A stretch of DNA of 64,000 bases from NCBI RefSeq assembly GCF_028994805.1, contig NZ_JAJQQP010000012.1, positions 62,001 through 126,000 of the forward strand. Reading direction: 5' to 3'. The position numbers were made by a program, and so were the translations under genes. Under the pieces are notes generated by a model that searched no databases, was not told the DNA's origin, and was given only the letters and a program-made list of their open reading frames with translations. This DNA is from Promicromonospora iranensis (GTDB lineage Bacteria; Actinomycetota; Actinomycetes; Actinomycetales; Cellulomonadaceae). Positions 23,276-31,644 of this stretch are shown piece after piece. The number at the start of each line of letters is the position of its first letter. Position 1 is the stretch's first letter.

Positions 23276-24193
23276 TCAGCGGTCTTCCATCGTCACCCGG
23301 GCGTCATCACCCTGCCACCGCCCGGCCCGTTCGGGCAACAGCACCCACGCCACGTGGGGCCAGCCGCCGAGCGCGGCGGTGAGTGCCTTGCGCACGCGGG
23401 CGGCGGTCCGGTCGCCGGTCGACGGCGACATGTCCCGTGCACCGGACGGCACGGGGGGCGGGTCGAGCAGCGCCGCGACGGGAACCGTGTGCAGCCCGGC
23501 GCCCGACGGCTCGTACAGGACCGCGCTGCCCTCCGCGCCCTCGCCGTCGGCCAGGGTGAGCAGCACCACATGGCGCGGGACTGCCGAGTCCCAGCCGCTC
23601 GTGACGTCACCACCCGTGTACAGGGGCACCGGGACACCTGCCCGCGCGCTCGCGACCGCGGCCTCCAGCAGGGCGCGCGACCCGGCCACCCGGTGCGTGT
23701 AGCGCACGCCGCCATAGGTGGCGAGCCGCGCGGCGCCCCAGGGTGGTGTGCCGTACGTGCGCGGCCAGGCCACGACCCCCAGGCCGCGGCGGTTGGTCGC
23801 GGCCTGGACCGCGTGCTGCAGCCGCACGAAGCGGCCCGCCGGGTCGTCGACCGCGAGCCGCAGAGCGGCGCGCGGGTCGCCGGCCAGCCCGAGCATCGCC
23901 AGCACCGCCGACCCGCACGTGGTCTCGTCGACCTGCACGGCGGCCGCCGTGGTGCCGTCGAGGGACGGCAGGTTCAGCCGCCGTGGGAAGCCGACCGTGC
24001 CGGTGCCTCGCTCCCGCGCCAGCGGATCCAGCACGGAGCGCCGCGCACGGGACGGCACCGACTCGAGGTGCCGCTCCACGTCGTCGGGCACGACAGGTCG
24101 CACGAAGCGGCCCGGCGGCGGTGGTGTCGGTATCGGCCCGGCGAACGCACGCATACCGCCAAGCAGGGACGAAAGGCGCAATGTCGACGGCAC
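23276..24193 (-). CDS. Putative C39-like cysteine peptidase-fold protein
   Basis: A 305-residue protein with no signal peptide or membrane helix. VQVDETTCGSAVLAML matches the oxyanion Gln plus nucleophile Cys segment of C39/papain-like peptidases (Gln, five residues, Cys-Gly, then a hydrophobic helix). PRHVVLLTL could supply the catalytic His, and LYEPSGAG lies where the family has Asp or Asn, here Glu. It may therefore be a processing protease, an acyltransferase or a non-catalytic relative. The GTG 24193 start is supported by TAGCCT ending 6 nt upstream. It is followed by the acidic 70-residue gene and sits between deoA and add, with no obvious link to nucleosides. Confidence 0.6.
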   Translation of the reverse strand: MPSTLRLSSLLGGMRAFAGPIPTPPPPGRFVRPVVPDDVERHLESVPSRARRSVLDPLARERGTGTVGFPRRLNLPSLDGTTAAAVQVDETTCGSAVLAMLGLAGDPRAALRLAVDDPAGRFVRLQHAVQAATNRRGLGVVAWPRTYGTPPWGAARLATYGGVRYTHRVAGSRALLEAAVASARAGVPVPLYTGGDVTSGWDSAVPRHVVLLTLADGEGAEGSAVLYEPSGAGLHTVPVAALLDPPPVPSGARDMSPSTGDRTAARVRKALTAALGGWPHVAWVLLPERAGRWQGDDARVTMEDR

Positions 24194-24199
24194 ATCGCC

Positions 24200-24205
24200 A
24201 GGCTA
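24200..24205 (-). promoter_or_regulatory. Leaderless -10 element for the C39-like gene
   Basis: TAGCCT, then GGCGAT (6 nt), then GTG 24193 on the minus strand. Confidence 0.5.
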
Positions 24206-24307
24206 AGCCGGACCCGGGCGACTCGCCGGTTCGCCACGCTGGGGCGGTCGGGCGATCCGGGTCCGCCCCGCCTGCGCAGGTCAGGCGCCTGGAACGGGAC
24301 CGTCAGG

Positions 24308-25693
24308 TCAGACGATCCGGTCCAGGACCACCGACTCGTCGGCCGCCAGCGCTGCCCCGACCAGTGCCCCGGCGCCCACGTCCACCGTGGACAGCGCGCT
24401 CGCCGCGCCGGCCAGCGTGCCGCCGAGCACCCCGCCGCCCACACCCTCCGGCTCCACCGCCCAGCCGCCCTCGAGCGCCTCGCGCGCCCGCGCGAACCGT
24501 TCGGGGGTGTCGGTGTGCAGCGTGAACAAGGGCTGGCCGGCGGCCACCGGCTCCCCCGGTTTCACGTGGATCTCGATGCCTGCCGCGGCCTGGACCGCGT
24601 CCTCCTTGCGCACCCGGCCCGCGCCGAGCCGGTGCACGGCCACCCCGACGGCGTACGCGTCGAGCGAGACCAGCACGCCGGACTCCGGGGCGACCACCGT
24701 CTCCGACTCCTTCGCGACCGGCAGGGGCGCGTCGACGTCCCCGCCCTGCGCCGCGATCATGGCTCGCCACTTGTCCATGGCCCGGCCGTCGGCCAGGGCC
24801 GCACGGACGTCCGCCTCCGAGGCGGGACGGTCGGCCGCCGCGAGCATCTCGACGGCGAGCGCGACGGTGAGGTCGACGACGTCGGCCGGCCCGCCGCCCG
24901 CCAGCACCTCCAGCGACTCGCGCACCTCCACGGCGTTGCCCGCGGTGCGCCCGAGCGGCACCGACATGTCGGTGACCAGGGCCACGGTGCGCACGCCGGC
25001 GTCGGTCCCGAGGTCGACCATGGTGCGGGCGAGCTCGCGCGCGCTCTCCAGCGTCTTCATGAACGCGCCGGAGCCGACCTTCACGTCGAGCACCAGCGCA
25101 CCGGTGCCCTCGGCGATCTTCTTGGACATGATCGAGCTCGCGATGAGCGGGATCGCCTCGACGGTCCCGGTGACGTCCCGCAGCGCGTACAGCTTGCGGT
25201 CGGCCGGGGCGAGGCCCGCTCCGGCGGCGCAGACGACCGCCCCGACGGAGTCGAGCTGCGCCATCATCTCGTCGTTGCTCAGCGAGGCCCGCCAGCCGGG
25301 GATGGACTCCAGCTTGTCGAGGGTGCCGCCGGTGTGGCCGAGGCCGCGGCCCGAGAGCTGCGGCACCGCGACGTCGAACGCCGCCACGAGGGGAGCCAGG
25401 GGCAGCGTGATCTTGTCACCCACGCCGCCGGTGGAGTGCTTGTCCGCCGTCGGCCGGGAGAGTCCGGCGAACGACATGCGCTCCCCGGACTCGATCATCG
25501 CGTGGGTCCACCGGGAGATCTCCGCACGGGACATGCCGTTCAGGAGGATCGCCATGGTCATCGCGGACATCTGCTCGTCGGCCACCACACCACGGGTGTA
25601 GGCGTCGACGAGCCAGTCGATCTGCGCGTCGGTCAGGGGCTCCTGGTCGCGCTTGGCCCGGATGATGTCGACGGCATCGAACTGCTCGGTCAT
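24308..25693 (-). CDS. deoA: Thymidine (pyrimidine-nucleoside) phosphorylase
   Basis: Phosphorolysis of thymidine, deoxyuridine or uridine to base plus (deoxy)ribose-1-phosphate. About 461 residues. N-terminal helical domain (DIIRAKRDQEPLTDAQIDWLV), phosphate-binding segment KHSTGGVGDKITLPL, and LDVKVGSGAFMK of the substrate site; the C-terminal domain begins near MDKWRAMIAAQGG. ATG 25693 overlaps the cdd stop (ATGA). Cdd would feed deoxyuridine or uridine directly to it. Confidence 0.95.
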   Translation of the reverse strand: MTEQFDAVDIIRAKRDQEPLTDAQIDWLVDAYTRGVVADEQMSAMTMAILLNGMSRAEISRWTHAMIESGERMSFAGLSRPTADKHSTGGVGDKITLPLAPLVAAFDVAVPQLSGRGLGHTGGTLDKLESIPGWRASLSNDEMMAQLDSVGAVVCAAGAGLAPADRKLYALRDVTGTVEAIPLIASSIMSKKIAEGTGALVLDVKVGSGAFMKTLESARELARTMVDLGTDAGVRTVALVTDMSVPLGRTAGNAVEVRESLEVLAGGGPADVVDLTVALAVEMLAAADRPASEADVRAALADGRAMDKWRAMIAAQGGDVDAPLPVAKESETVVAPESGVLVSLDAYAVGVAVHRLGAGRVRKEDAVQAAAGIEIHVKPGEPVAAGQPLFTLHTDTPERFARAREALEGGWAVEPEGVGGGVLGGTLAGAASALSTVDVGAGALVGAALAADESVVLDRIV

Positions 25694-26127
25694 CGGGTTG
25701 CCTTCCGCACGTGGTCCAGGTCGCCCGGCCCGAAGGCCTGGGGCAGTACTTCCGTCATCGGCACGATCCCCTGCGGGGTGTCCACCAGCAGCTCCGGCCC
25801 GCCGTGCTCCCAGAGGATCTGGCGGCACCGGCCGCACGGCATGATCGTCTCGCCCAGCGCGTTGACGCACGTGAACGCGGCGAACCGGCCGCCGCCCGAC
25901 ATCACCAGGGCGCTGACCAGCGAGCACTCGGCACAGAGGGTCACTCCGTACGCCGCGTTCTCGACGTTGGCGCCGGTGAGCAGCCGGCCGTCGTCGGCGA
26001 AGGCCGCCGCGCCGACCGGGTACTGCGAGTACGGCACGTACGCCTTCTCGAGCGCGCTCCGGGCTGCCGCCCGCAGGATCGCCCAGTCGACGGCGTCCGC
26101 CGGGGGAACAGGGTCCACGTCCATCAT
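25690..26127 (-). CDS. cdd: Cytidine deaminase
   Basis: Converts cytidine and deoxycytidine to (deoxy)uridine; zinc enzyme. About 145 residues. GANVENAAYGVTLCAE contains the zinc Cys and catalytic Glu region, and PCGRCRQ the other two zinc Cys. ATG codons occur in tandem at 26127 and 26124 and follow GGGGTGAGG; either may be used. It starts 2 nt after the permease stop and overlaps deoA, so the salvage enzymes are co-expressed with the importer. Confidence 0.95.
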   Translation of the reverse strand: MMDVDPVPPADAVDWAILRAAARSALEKAYVPYSQYPVGAAAFADDGRLLTGANVENAAYGVTLCAECSLVSALVMSGGGRFAAFTCVNALGETIMPCGRCRQILWEHGGPELLVDTPQGIVPMTEVLPQAFGPGDLDHVRKATR

Positions 26128-26129
26128 CC

Positions 26130-27428
26130 TCACCCCTTGATGTACGGCTCGCCCGACGCGGCCGGCGGGCGCGAGCGCCCGACCAGACCCGCCACGGCGA
26201 GCAGGGTGACGACGTACGGCACCATGAGCATGAACTGGCTGGGAACGGGCGATCCCACGACGGACAGCACGTTCTGCAGGTTGGACGCGAACCCGAACAG
26301 CAGGCCCGCGAACGCGGCCCGCACCGGGTCCCACTTGCCGAAGATGACGGCGGCGAGCGCGATGTAGCCTGCGCCGCCGGTCATGTTCTCGCCGAACTGG
26401 CTGAGGTAGACGGTCGTGTAGAACGCGCCGCCCAGCCCGGCCACGGCGCCCGCGACGAGCACCGCGTTGTAGCGGGTGCGCACGACGTCGATGCCCACGG
26501 TGTCGGCGGCCTTCGGGTGCTCGCCCACCGCCCGCAGCCGCAGGCCCCAGCGGGTCCGGTTCAGCGCGTACCAGACGGTGGGCACGGCGATGAACATCAG
26601 GTAGATGAGCAGCGGCTGGTCGAACAGCACCGGGCCGAGCACCGGGATGTCGGACAGCACGGGGATCGGGATCGAGGAGAACCGCGTGGTCGAGTTCAGG
26701 GTCTCGGCACCGGGCACGAGCACCTGGGAGTACAGGAAGCTCGTCAGCCCGACGACCAGCACGTTGAGCACCACACCGACGATCACCTGGTTCACGTGGT
26801 AGGTGATCGCGAACAGGCCCAGCACGAGCGACACGAGCGCGCCGGCGAACACCGCGGCGACCAGACCGGCCACCGCGCTGTTCGTGATCGACGAGACGAT
26901 CGCCGCGGTGAAGGCCGCGCCGAGCAGCTGTGCCTCGATGGCGATGTTCACCACGCCGGCGCGCTCTCCGATCACGCCGCCCAGCGCGCCGTACACGAAC
27001 GGCACCGACCACAGCACCGCACCGCCGAGCAGACCGACGACGGACAGGTCACGCGGGCTGCCCGCCCCGGCCCAGGCCAGGAAGCCCGTCAGCGCGGCCA
27101 GCGCGAACAGGACCACCAGCCACAGCGGCGTCCTGGTCCGGCGCGCGGTGCGGACGGCGGCGAACGCCGTCGCCGCGAGCATGACCGCTCCGCACACCCA
27201 GCCGACGGGTCCGGCCGGCAGCACGATGACCGGGATCTGGAAGAAGTCGCCCCGGTGCGACAGCAGGAACCGCGTATCGCCCGAGTGCGGGACCGCGACG
27301 AGCAGCAGCGCGTACAGCACCGTCACGGCGAGCAGCACGCTCGCCGCCTTCCACGTCACGACGGTGACGGTGCGTGTCGTCTCCGACAGCGGCACGTCGA
27401 GCTGAGTGGTCTTGTGGTCGGCGCTCAC
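26130..27428 (-). CDS. Nucleoside ABC transporter permease 2 (BPD_transp_2 family)
   Basis: A 432-residue polytopic membrane protein of the permease family used by BMP/PnrA-type nucleoside importers. An extra N-terminal hydrophobic region of about 110 residues precedes the core (GALGGVIGERAGVVNIAIEA near 146, the family start signature; RLRAVGEHPKAADTVGI near 310, the ATPase-coupling loop). The GTG start overlaps the first permease stop (GTGA). Cdd follows at once. Confidence 0.9.
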   Translation of the reverse strand: MSADHKTTQLDVPLSETTRTVTVVTWKAASVLLAVTVLYALLLVAVPHSGDTRFLLSHRGDFFQIPVIVLPAGPVGWVCGAVMLAATAFAAVRTARRTRTPLWLVVLFALAALTGFLAWAGAGSPRDLSVVGLLGGAVLWSVPFVYGALGGVIGERAGVVNIAIEAQLLGAAFTAAIVSSITNSAVAGLVAAVFAGALVSLVLGLFAITYHVNQVIVGVVLNVLVVGLTSFLYSQVLVPGAETLNSTTRFSSIPIPVLSDIPVLGPVLFDQPLLIYLMFIAVPTVWYALNRTRWGLRLRAVGEHPKAADTVGIDVVRTRYNAVLVAGAVAGLGGAFYTTVYLSQFGENMTGGAGYIALAAVIFGKWDPVRAAFAGLLFGFASNLQNVLSVVGSPVPSQFMLMVPYVVTLLAVAGLVGRSRPPAASGEPYIKG

Positions 27429-28771
27429 GCTGCCGCCTCCTTCCGGTTCCGGGTCGCCTTCGTCTTCTTCGGTGACCGACGCCGGTTCGGGTCAGGCAGC
27501 CGGAAGATCGCCCGGATCAGGGGCGGGGCCGCGATGAACAGCACGATGAGCGACTGGACCACGAGCACGATGTCGCTCGGGACGCCCTCGGCGGCCTGCA
27601 TGGTCGTACCACCGGCCTTGAAGGCGCCGAACAGGATGCCCGCCGCGAGCACGCCCCACGGGTTGGACCCGCCGAGCAGCGCGACGGTGATGGCGTCGAA
27701 CCCGATGCCCGCGTCGATGTCGGAGCTGAAGCCCGTGGTGACCCCGCCCAGCACCTGCGAGGCGCCGGCCAGGCCGACGAGCCCGCCGGCCACGAGCATC
27801 GAGTTCACCGTGGCGCGCCCGGTGTCGATGCCGGCGACCCGCGCGGCGCGCGGGTTCTCGCCGACGGCGCGGAACGAGAAGCCCGCGGACGACCGGTTGA
27901 GCAGCCACCACACGCCGACGACGGCCAGCAGCGCCAGCACGAAGCCCCAGGTCAGGTTGAACCGGTCACCCAGGAGGCTCGGCAGCTGCGCCGACTCGGG
28001 CGTCGGCGGTGTCTTCGGGTTGGACGAGCCGGGAGCCTGCAGCAGGCCCGGCGTCGCCAGCAGGTAGGCGATCAGGTAGAACGCCACATAGTTGAGCATG
28101 ATCGTGACGATCACCTCGTGCGCCCCGGTACGGGCCTTGAGCAGACCCGCCAGCCCGGCCCACAGCGCGCCGGCCGCGATACCGGCCACGAGCGCCATCA
28201 GCAGGTGCAGCGGGAACGGCACGCCGCTCACCCCGAAGGCCACCCAGCCCGACGACGCTGCCGCCACGAGCATCTGCCCCTGGCCACCGATGTTGAACAG
28301 GCCGGCCCGGAAGGCGAGCGCCACGCCGAGGCCCGCCGCGATGAGCGGGGTCGCGTAGGTGAGTGTCTCCGTGAGCGGCCGGATGGCGGTGACGAAGTCC
28401 GTCGCCTGAAGGTTCACCACGGAACCGCGGAACAGCGCCGAGTACGCGCCGCCGATCGCCTGCCCGAGAGCGACGAACGTGTCGCCCGGCCGGGCGAAGA
28501 AGTACGAGGAGGCCGCCTTCACCCCGTCGTTGGTGAAGGCGATCATGATCGAGCCCGCCACGACGGCGAGCAGCACAGCGCCCACGGACACCGTCCACGA
28601 GCTGGTCATGGTCTGCTGGAGCGCCTTGGCCAGGCGGCTCTCCGTGTCGACCGGGGCGACGACCGGCCCGGTCTCGCGGGCTCGTTCCTGCTCCAGCTCC
28701 TCCGCGGTGCCCGGGTCCAGCCCGGGCTCCTGCTCCGGGCCCGGCCCAGAGCTCGATTCGGGCGCGCTCAC
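27425..28771 (-). CDS. Nucleoside ABC transporter permease 1 (BPD_transp_2 family)
   Basis: 448 residues. A charged cytoplasmic N-terminus of about 50 residues rich in Glu and Pro, then about ten membrane spans. FRAGLFNIGGQGQMLV (near 175) and FRAVGENPRAARVAGI (near 297) are the family motifs, and the C-terminus is strongly basic. Pairs with the second permease to form the channel. GTG overlaps the ATPase stop (GTGA). Confidence 0.9.
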   Translation of the reverse strand: MSAPESSSGPGPEQEPGLDPGTAEELEQERARETGPVVAPVDTESRLAKALQQTMTSSWTVSVGAVLLAVVAGSIMIAFTNDGVKAASSYFFARPGDTFVALGQAIGGAYSALFRGSVVNLQATDFVTAIRPLTETLTYATPLIAAGLGVALAFRAGLFNIGGQGQMLVAAASSGWVAFGVSGVPFPLHLLMALVAGIAAGALWAGLAGLLKARTGAHEVIVTIMLNYVAFYLIAYLLATPGLLQAPGSSNPKTPPTPESAQLPSLLGDRFNLTWGFVLALLAVVGVWWLLNRSSAGFSFRAVGENPRAARVAGIDTGRATVNSMLVAGGLVGLAGASQVLGGVTTGFSSDIDAGIGFDAITVALLGGSNPWGVLAAGILFGAFKAGGTTMQAAEGVPSDIVLVVQSLIVLFIAAPPLIRAIFRLPDPNRRRSPKKTKATRNRKEAAA

Positions 28772-30291
28772 GCGACCTCTCCCTTCGCGTCCTCCGGGGA
28801 GATCCCCGCCATCATCAGGCCCAGCACGTCACGCGGGGTGTCCGCGGGTACCACGCCGACCACCGTGCCGCGGTACATCACCATGATGCGGTCGGCCAGG
28901 GCCACCGCCTCGTCCAGCTCGGTGGAGACCACCACGACCGGCACGCCGGAGTCGCGCGTGGCGATGATCCGCTTGTGGATGAACTCGATCGACCCCACGT
29001 CCACGCCGCGCGTCGGCTGCGCCGCGACGAACAGACGCAGGTCGCGCGACAGCTCGCGCGCGAGCACCACCTTCTGCTGGTTGCCGCCCGACAGGCGCCC
29101 CACCGGTGTGGTGATGCCCTGTGTGCGGACGTCGAACTCGGCGACCTTCTCCTCCGCGAACCGGTCCCGGAATCCGAGCTGGAGCGCGCCGCCCTTGACG
29201 AACGGCGGCCCGTCGGAGCGGTCGAGCATGAGGTTCTCGGCGATGGTGAACTCACCGATGAGTCCGTCGTGCGTGCGGTCCTCGGGGACGAAGCCCACGC
29301 CGGCGTCGAGGATGTGGCGCACGGACCGGCCCACGAGCTCCTTGCCGTCGAGCGTGATGCTCCCCGACACGTCACCCTCCAGCCCGAGCAGGGCCTCGGT
29401 GAGCTCGGTCTGCCCGTTGCCCTGCACGCCCGCGATGACGAGCACCTCGCCGCCGCGCACCTCGAAGCTGACGTTGTCAACCGTCACGGCGCCCGACTCG
29501 CTGGTGACCACCAGGTCGGTGACCTTCAGCCCGTTGTCGTGCAGCGTGGGCGCGTCCTTCTGCACGGTCAGCTCGACGGAGCGGCCCACCATGAGCGAGG
29601 CGAGCTCGGCGTCCGACGCCGTGGGCAGGGCCTCGCCCACCACCTTGCCGTGGCGGATCACGGTGATGCGGTCCGCGACGGCGCGCACCTCGCGCAGCTT
29701 GTGGGTGATGAACACGATCGCGGAGCCCTCGTCGCGCAGCTGGCGCATGATCGCCATCAGCTCGTCGGTCTCCTGCGGGGTGAGCACCGCCGTCGGCTCG
29801 TCGAAGACCAGCACGTCCGCGTTCCGGGACAGCGCCTTGATGATCTCGACGCGCTGCTGCACGCCCACCGGCAGGTCCTCGACGACGGCGTCGGGGTCGA
29901 CGTGGAACCCGAACCGCGCCGAGATCTCCTTCACCTGCGCGCGGGCCGCCTCCAGGTCGAGGCGCCCGCCGCCGCGGGTCTGCTCGTGCCCGAGCATGAC
30001 GTTCTCGGCCACCGTGAAGACGGGTACGAGCATGAAGTGCTGGTGCACCATGCCGATCCCCGCGCCCATGGCGTCACCGGGACCGGAGAAGTGCTGGACC
30101 TCGTCGTCCAGCAGGATCTCGCCCTCGTCCGCCTGGTACAGGCCGTACAGCACGTTCATCAGGGTGGACTTGCCCGCCCCGTTCTCGCCCAGGAGCGAGT
30201 GGATCTCACCCGGTTGGACCACCAGGTCGATGTGGTCGTTCGCGACGAGCGCGCCGAAGCGCTTGGTGATGCCGCGCAGCTCGAGCCGCAT
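28768..30291 (-). CDS. Nucleoside ABC transporter, double ATPase subunit
   Basis: About 507 residues with two nucleotide-binding domains, as in ribose/nucleoside importers (RbsA/NupO class). Domain 1: Walker A GENGAGKST, signature region LPVGVQQRVEIIKAL, Walker B VLVFDEPTAVL. Domain 2: a degenerate Walker A (VIAGVQGNGQTE), signature LSGGNQQKVVLAREL and a modified Walker B (RLFVAAQPTRGVD). One site is therefore probably non-hydrolytic, which is usual for this class. ATG 30291 (MRLELRGITKRFG) is chosen over an upstream extension. Confidence 0.94.
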   Translation of the reverse strand: MRLELRGITKRFGALVANDHIDLVVQPGEIHSLLGENGAGKSTLMNVLYGLYQADEGEILLDDEVQHFSGPGDAMGAGIGMVHQHFMLVPVFTVAENVMLGHEQTRGGGRLDLEAARAQVKEISARFGFHVDPDAVVEDLPVGVQQRVEIIKALSRNADVLVFDEPTAVLTPQETDELMAIMRQLRDEGSAIVFITHKLREVRAVADRITVIRHGKVVGEALPTASDAELASLMVGRSVELTVQKDAPTLHDNGLKVTDLVVTSESGAVTVDNVSFEVRGGEVLVIAGVQGNGQTELTEALLGLEGDVSGSITLDGKELVGRSVRHILDAGVGFVPEDRTHDGLIGEFTIAENLMLDRSDGPPFVKGGALQLGFRDRFAEEKVAEFDVRTQGITTPVGRLSGGNQQKVVLARELSRDLRLFVAAQPTRGVDVGSIEFIHKRIIATRDSGVPVVVVSTELDEAVALADRIMVMYRGTVVGVVPADTPRDVLGLMMAGISPEDAKGEVA

Positions 30292-30327
30292 AGGAATCCT
30301 TCCCGAAAAGGGGTCCTGCTCATGACA

Positions 30328-30367
30328 GGTCCCGGGGCGCACAGCGCGAGCCGTGCCCCCCGGGACC
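30328..30367 (-). terminator. Hairpin between the BMP lipoprotein gene and the ATPase gene
   Basis: GGTCCCGGGG (30328-30337) pairs perfectly with CCCCGGGACC (30358-30367) around a 20-nt loop. It could be a partial terminator that keeps the binding protein in excess over the membrane subunits. Confidence 0.5.
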
Positions 30368-30414
30368 ATCTTGCGTCAACTCCCTGCCGGCTACCGATCA
30401 GCCGTCAGAGGCCG

Positions 30415-31491
30415 TCACTCGGCGAGGTACGACTTGACCTCGACGTCGCCGGCGATGATGGACTCCTTGAGAGTCTGCACCTCTTCCCAGAGGGCCGGGT
30501 CCACCTTGTCCTCGAAGTTGTGCAGGGGCGCAAGGTCCACGCCACCGTTCTCGAGGGTGCCGACGTACGGCGCCGGGTCGAACTCCTCGTTGCCCGAGGC
30601 GACGACGGCCTCCTTCGTCGAGACGTCCATCCCCTTGAGGATCGAGGTCAGGACGATGTCCTGGGTGGCCGGGTCCGACTCGTAGAAGTCGGCGTCGACG
30701 CCCACCAGGGCGACGTCCTCGCCGGAGTCGGCGATGGCGTCCATCGCGGACTGGTAGATCGGCCCGCCGACCGGCAGGATGACGTCGACACCCTGGTCCA
30801 GGATGTTCTGGGCGGTGGTCTTCGCCGCCGGGTCGGCCGCGAAGCCACCGGTGAAGGAGCCCTTCTCGCCGTCCCAGCCGACCAGCTCGACGTCGGTGCC
30901 CTTGGTCTCGTTGTAGTAGTCGACGCCCTGCTTGAAGCCGTCCATGAAGATCGTCACGGTCGGGAAGTCCATGCCGCCGAACGTGCCGACCTTGCCCGCC
31001 TCCGAGTAGCCGGCGGAGAGGTAGCCCGCGAGGAACGCGGCCTGCGCCGTGTCGTACAGCAGCGGCTTGATGTTCTCGGCGTCTGCCTCGCCGTCGAAGT
31101 CTGCATCCGCGGCGTCGTCGACGAGGATGTAGTCGATGTCGGGGTTTTCCGTGGCCGACTCGATGGTCGTCGCGGACAGCGCGAAGCCGACGGTGACGAT
31201 CGCGTCGCAGCCCTCGGCGACGAGCGACTCGACGTTGCCCTTGTAGTCGCTCTCCGACGCGGACTGGACGTCGACCAGCTCCGTGCCGAGCTCCTCCGCG
31301 GCCGCCGAGGCGCCTTCGAAGCTGAGCTGGTTGAAGCTCTTGTCGTCGAAGCCACCGGCGTCCGACACGATGCAGGGCTTGAAGTCACTGGTGGCCTCGC
31401 CACCGGTGGTCTCCTCAGGGGCGGCGCCGCACGCCGAGAGTGCGAGTGCCGCTGCTCCCGCGAGGGCGGTGAGCCGAACAGCCTTCTTCAC
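30415..31491 (-). CDS. BMP-family nucleoside-binding lipoprotein
   Basis: Extracytoplasmic solute receptor of the PnrA/Med/BMP family that hands nucleosides to the ABC transporter downstream. 358 residues with a lipoprotein signal ending in LSAC (residues about 18-21), so it is anchored by lipidated Cys. DAGGFDDKSFNQLSFEG is the BMP signature, and VEGCDAIVTVGF and GGMDFPTVTIFMDGF are conserved. Start GTG 31491 has GGAG 5-6 nt upstream; the frame stays open a little further but the added residues do not belong to a signal peptide. Confidence 0.93.
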   Translation of the reverse strand: MKKAVRLTALAGAAALALSACGAAPEETTGGEATSDFKPCIVSDAGGFDDKSFNQLSFEGASAAAEELGTELVDVQSASESDYKGNVESLVAEGCDAIVTVGFALSATTIESATENPDIDYILVDDAADADFDGEADAENIKPLLYDTAQAAFLAGYLSAGYSEAGKVGTFGGMDFPTVTIFMDGFKQGVDYYNETKGTDVELVGWDGEKGSFTGGFAADPAAKTTAQNILDQGVDVILPVGGPIYQSAMDAIADSGEDVALVGVDADFYESDPATQDIVLTSILKGMDVSTKEAVVASGNEEFDPAPYVGTLENGGVDLAPLHNFEDKVDPALWEEVQTLKESIIAGDVEVKSYLAE

Positions 31492-31540
31492 TGGTGCTCC
31501 TTCGATGGTCCAGACGGGACCCATCCAAACAGATCTGGTC

Positions 31541-31546
31541 CCTATA
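31541..31546 (-). promoter_or_regulatory. Possible -10 for the nucleoside transporter operon
   Basis: TATAGG on the minus strand would give a 5' leader of about 40 nt containing the GGTCC-n5-GGACC hairpin (31507-31521) before the ribosome site. No convincing -35. Confidence 0.3.
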
Positions 31547-31591
31547 CCGCACCGAGGGTAGCCAGCGCATCCCGCATTTCGCGTTTCGAGA

Positions 31592-31616
31592 CGGTAACCG
31601 GAGGAAGTCGTTACCG
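31592..31616. repeat. Short inverted repeat CGGTAAC-n11-GTTACCG
   Basis: A 7-bp dyad with an 11-nt spacer, 29 nt beyond the amidohydrolase stop and upstream of the BMP operon promoter region. It could be a weak terminator or an operator for the nucleoside operon. Confidence 0.35.
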
Positions 31617-31644
31617 AAGCGTCATCGGCAGGAACATCTCGCGG

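Noticed and set aside
22499-26140. A 1213-codon open frame on the plus strand
   Set aside because: It runs antisense across add, deoC, the C39-like gene, deoA and cdd, all with clear family motifs. Its product is Arg/Ser/Ala-rich low-complexity sequence, a typical shadow in GC-rich DNA.
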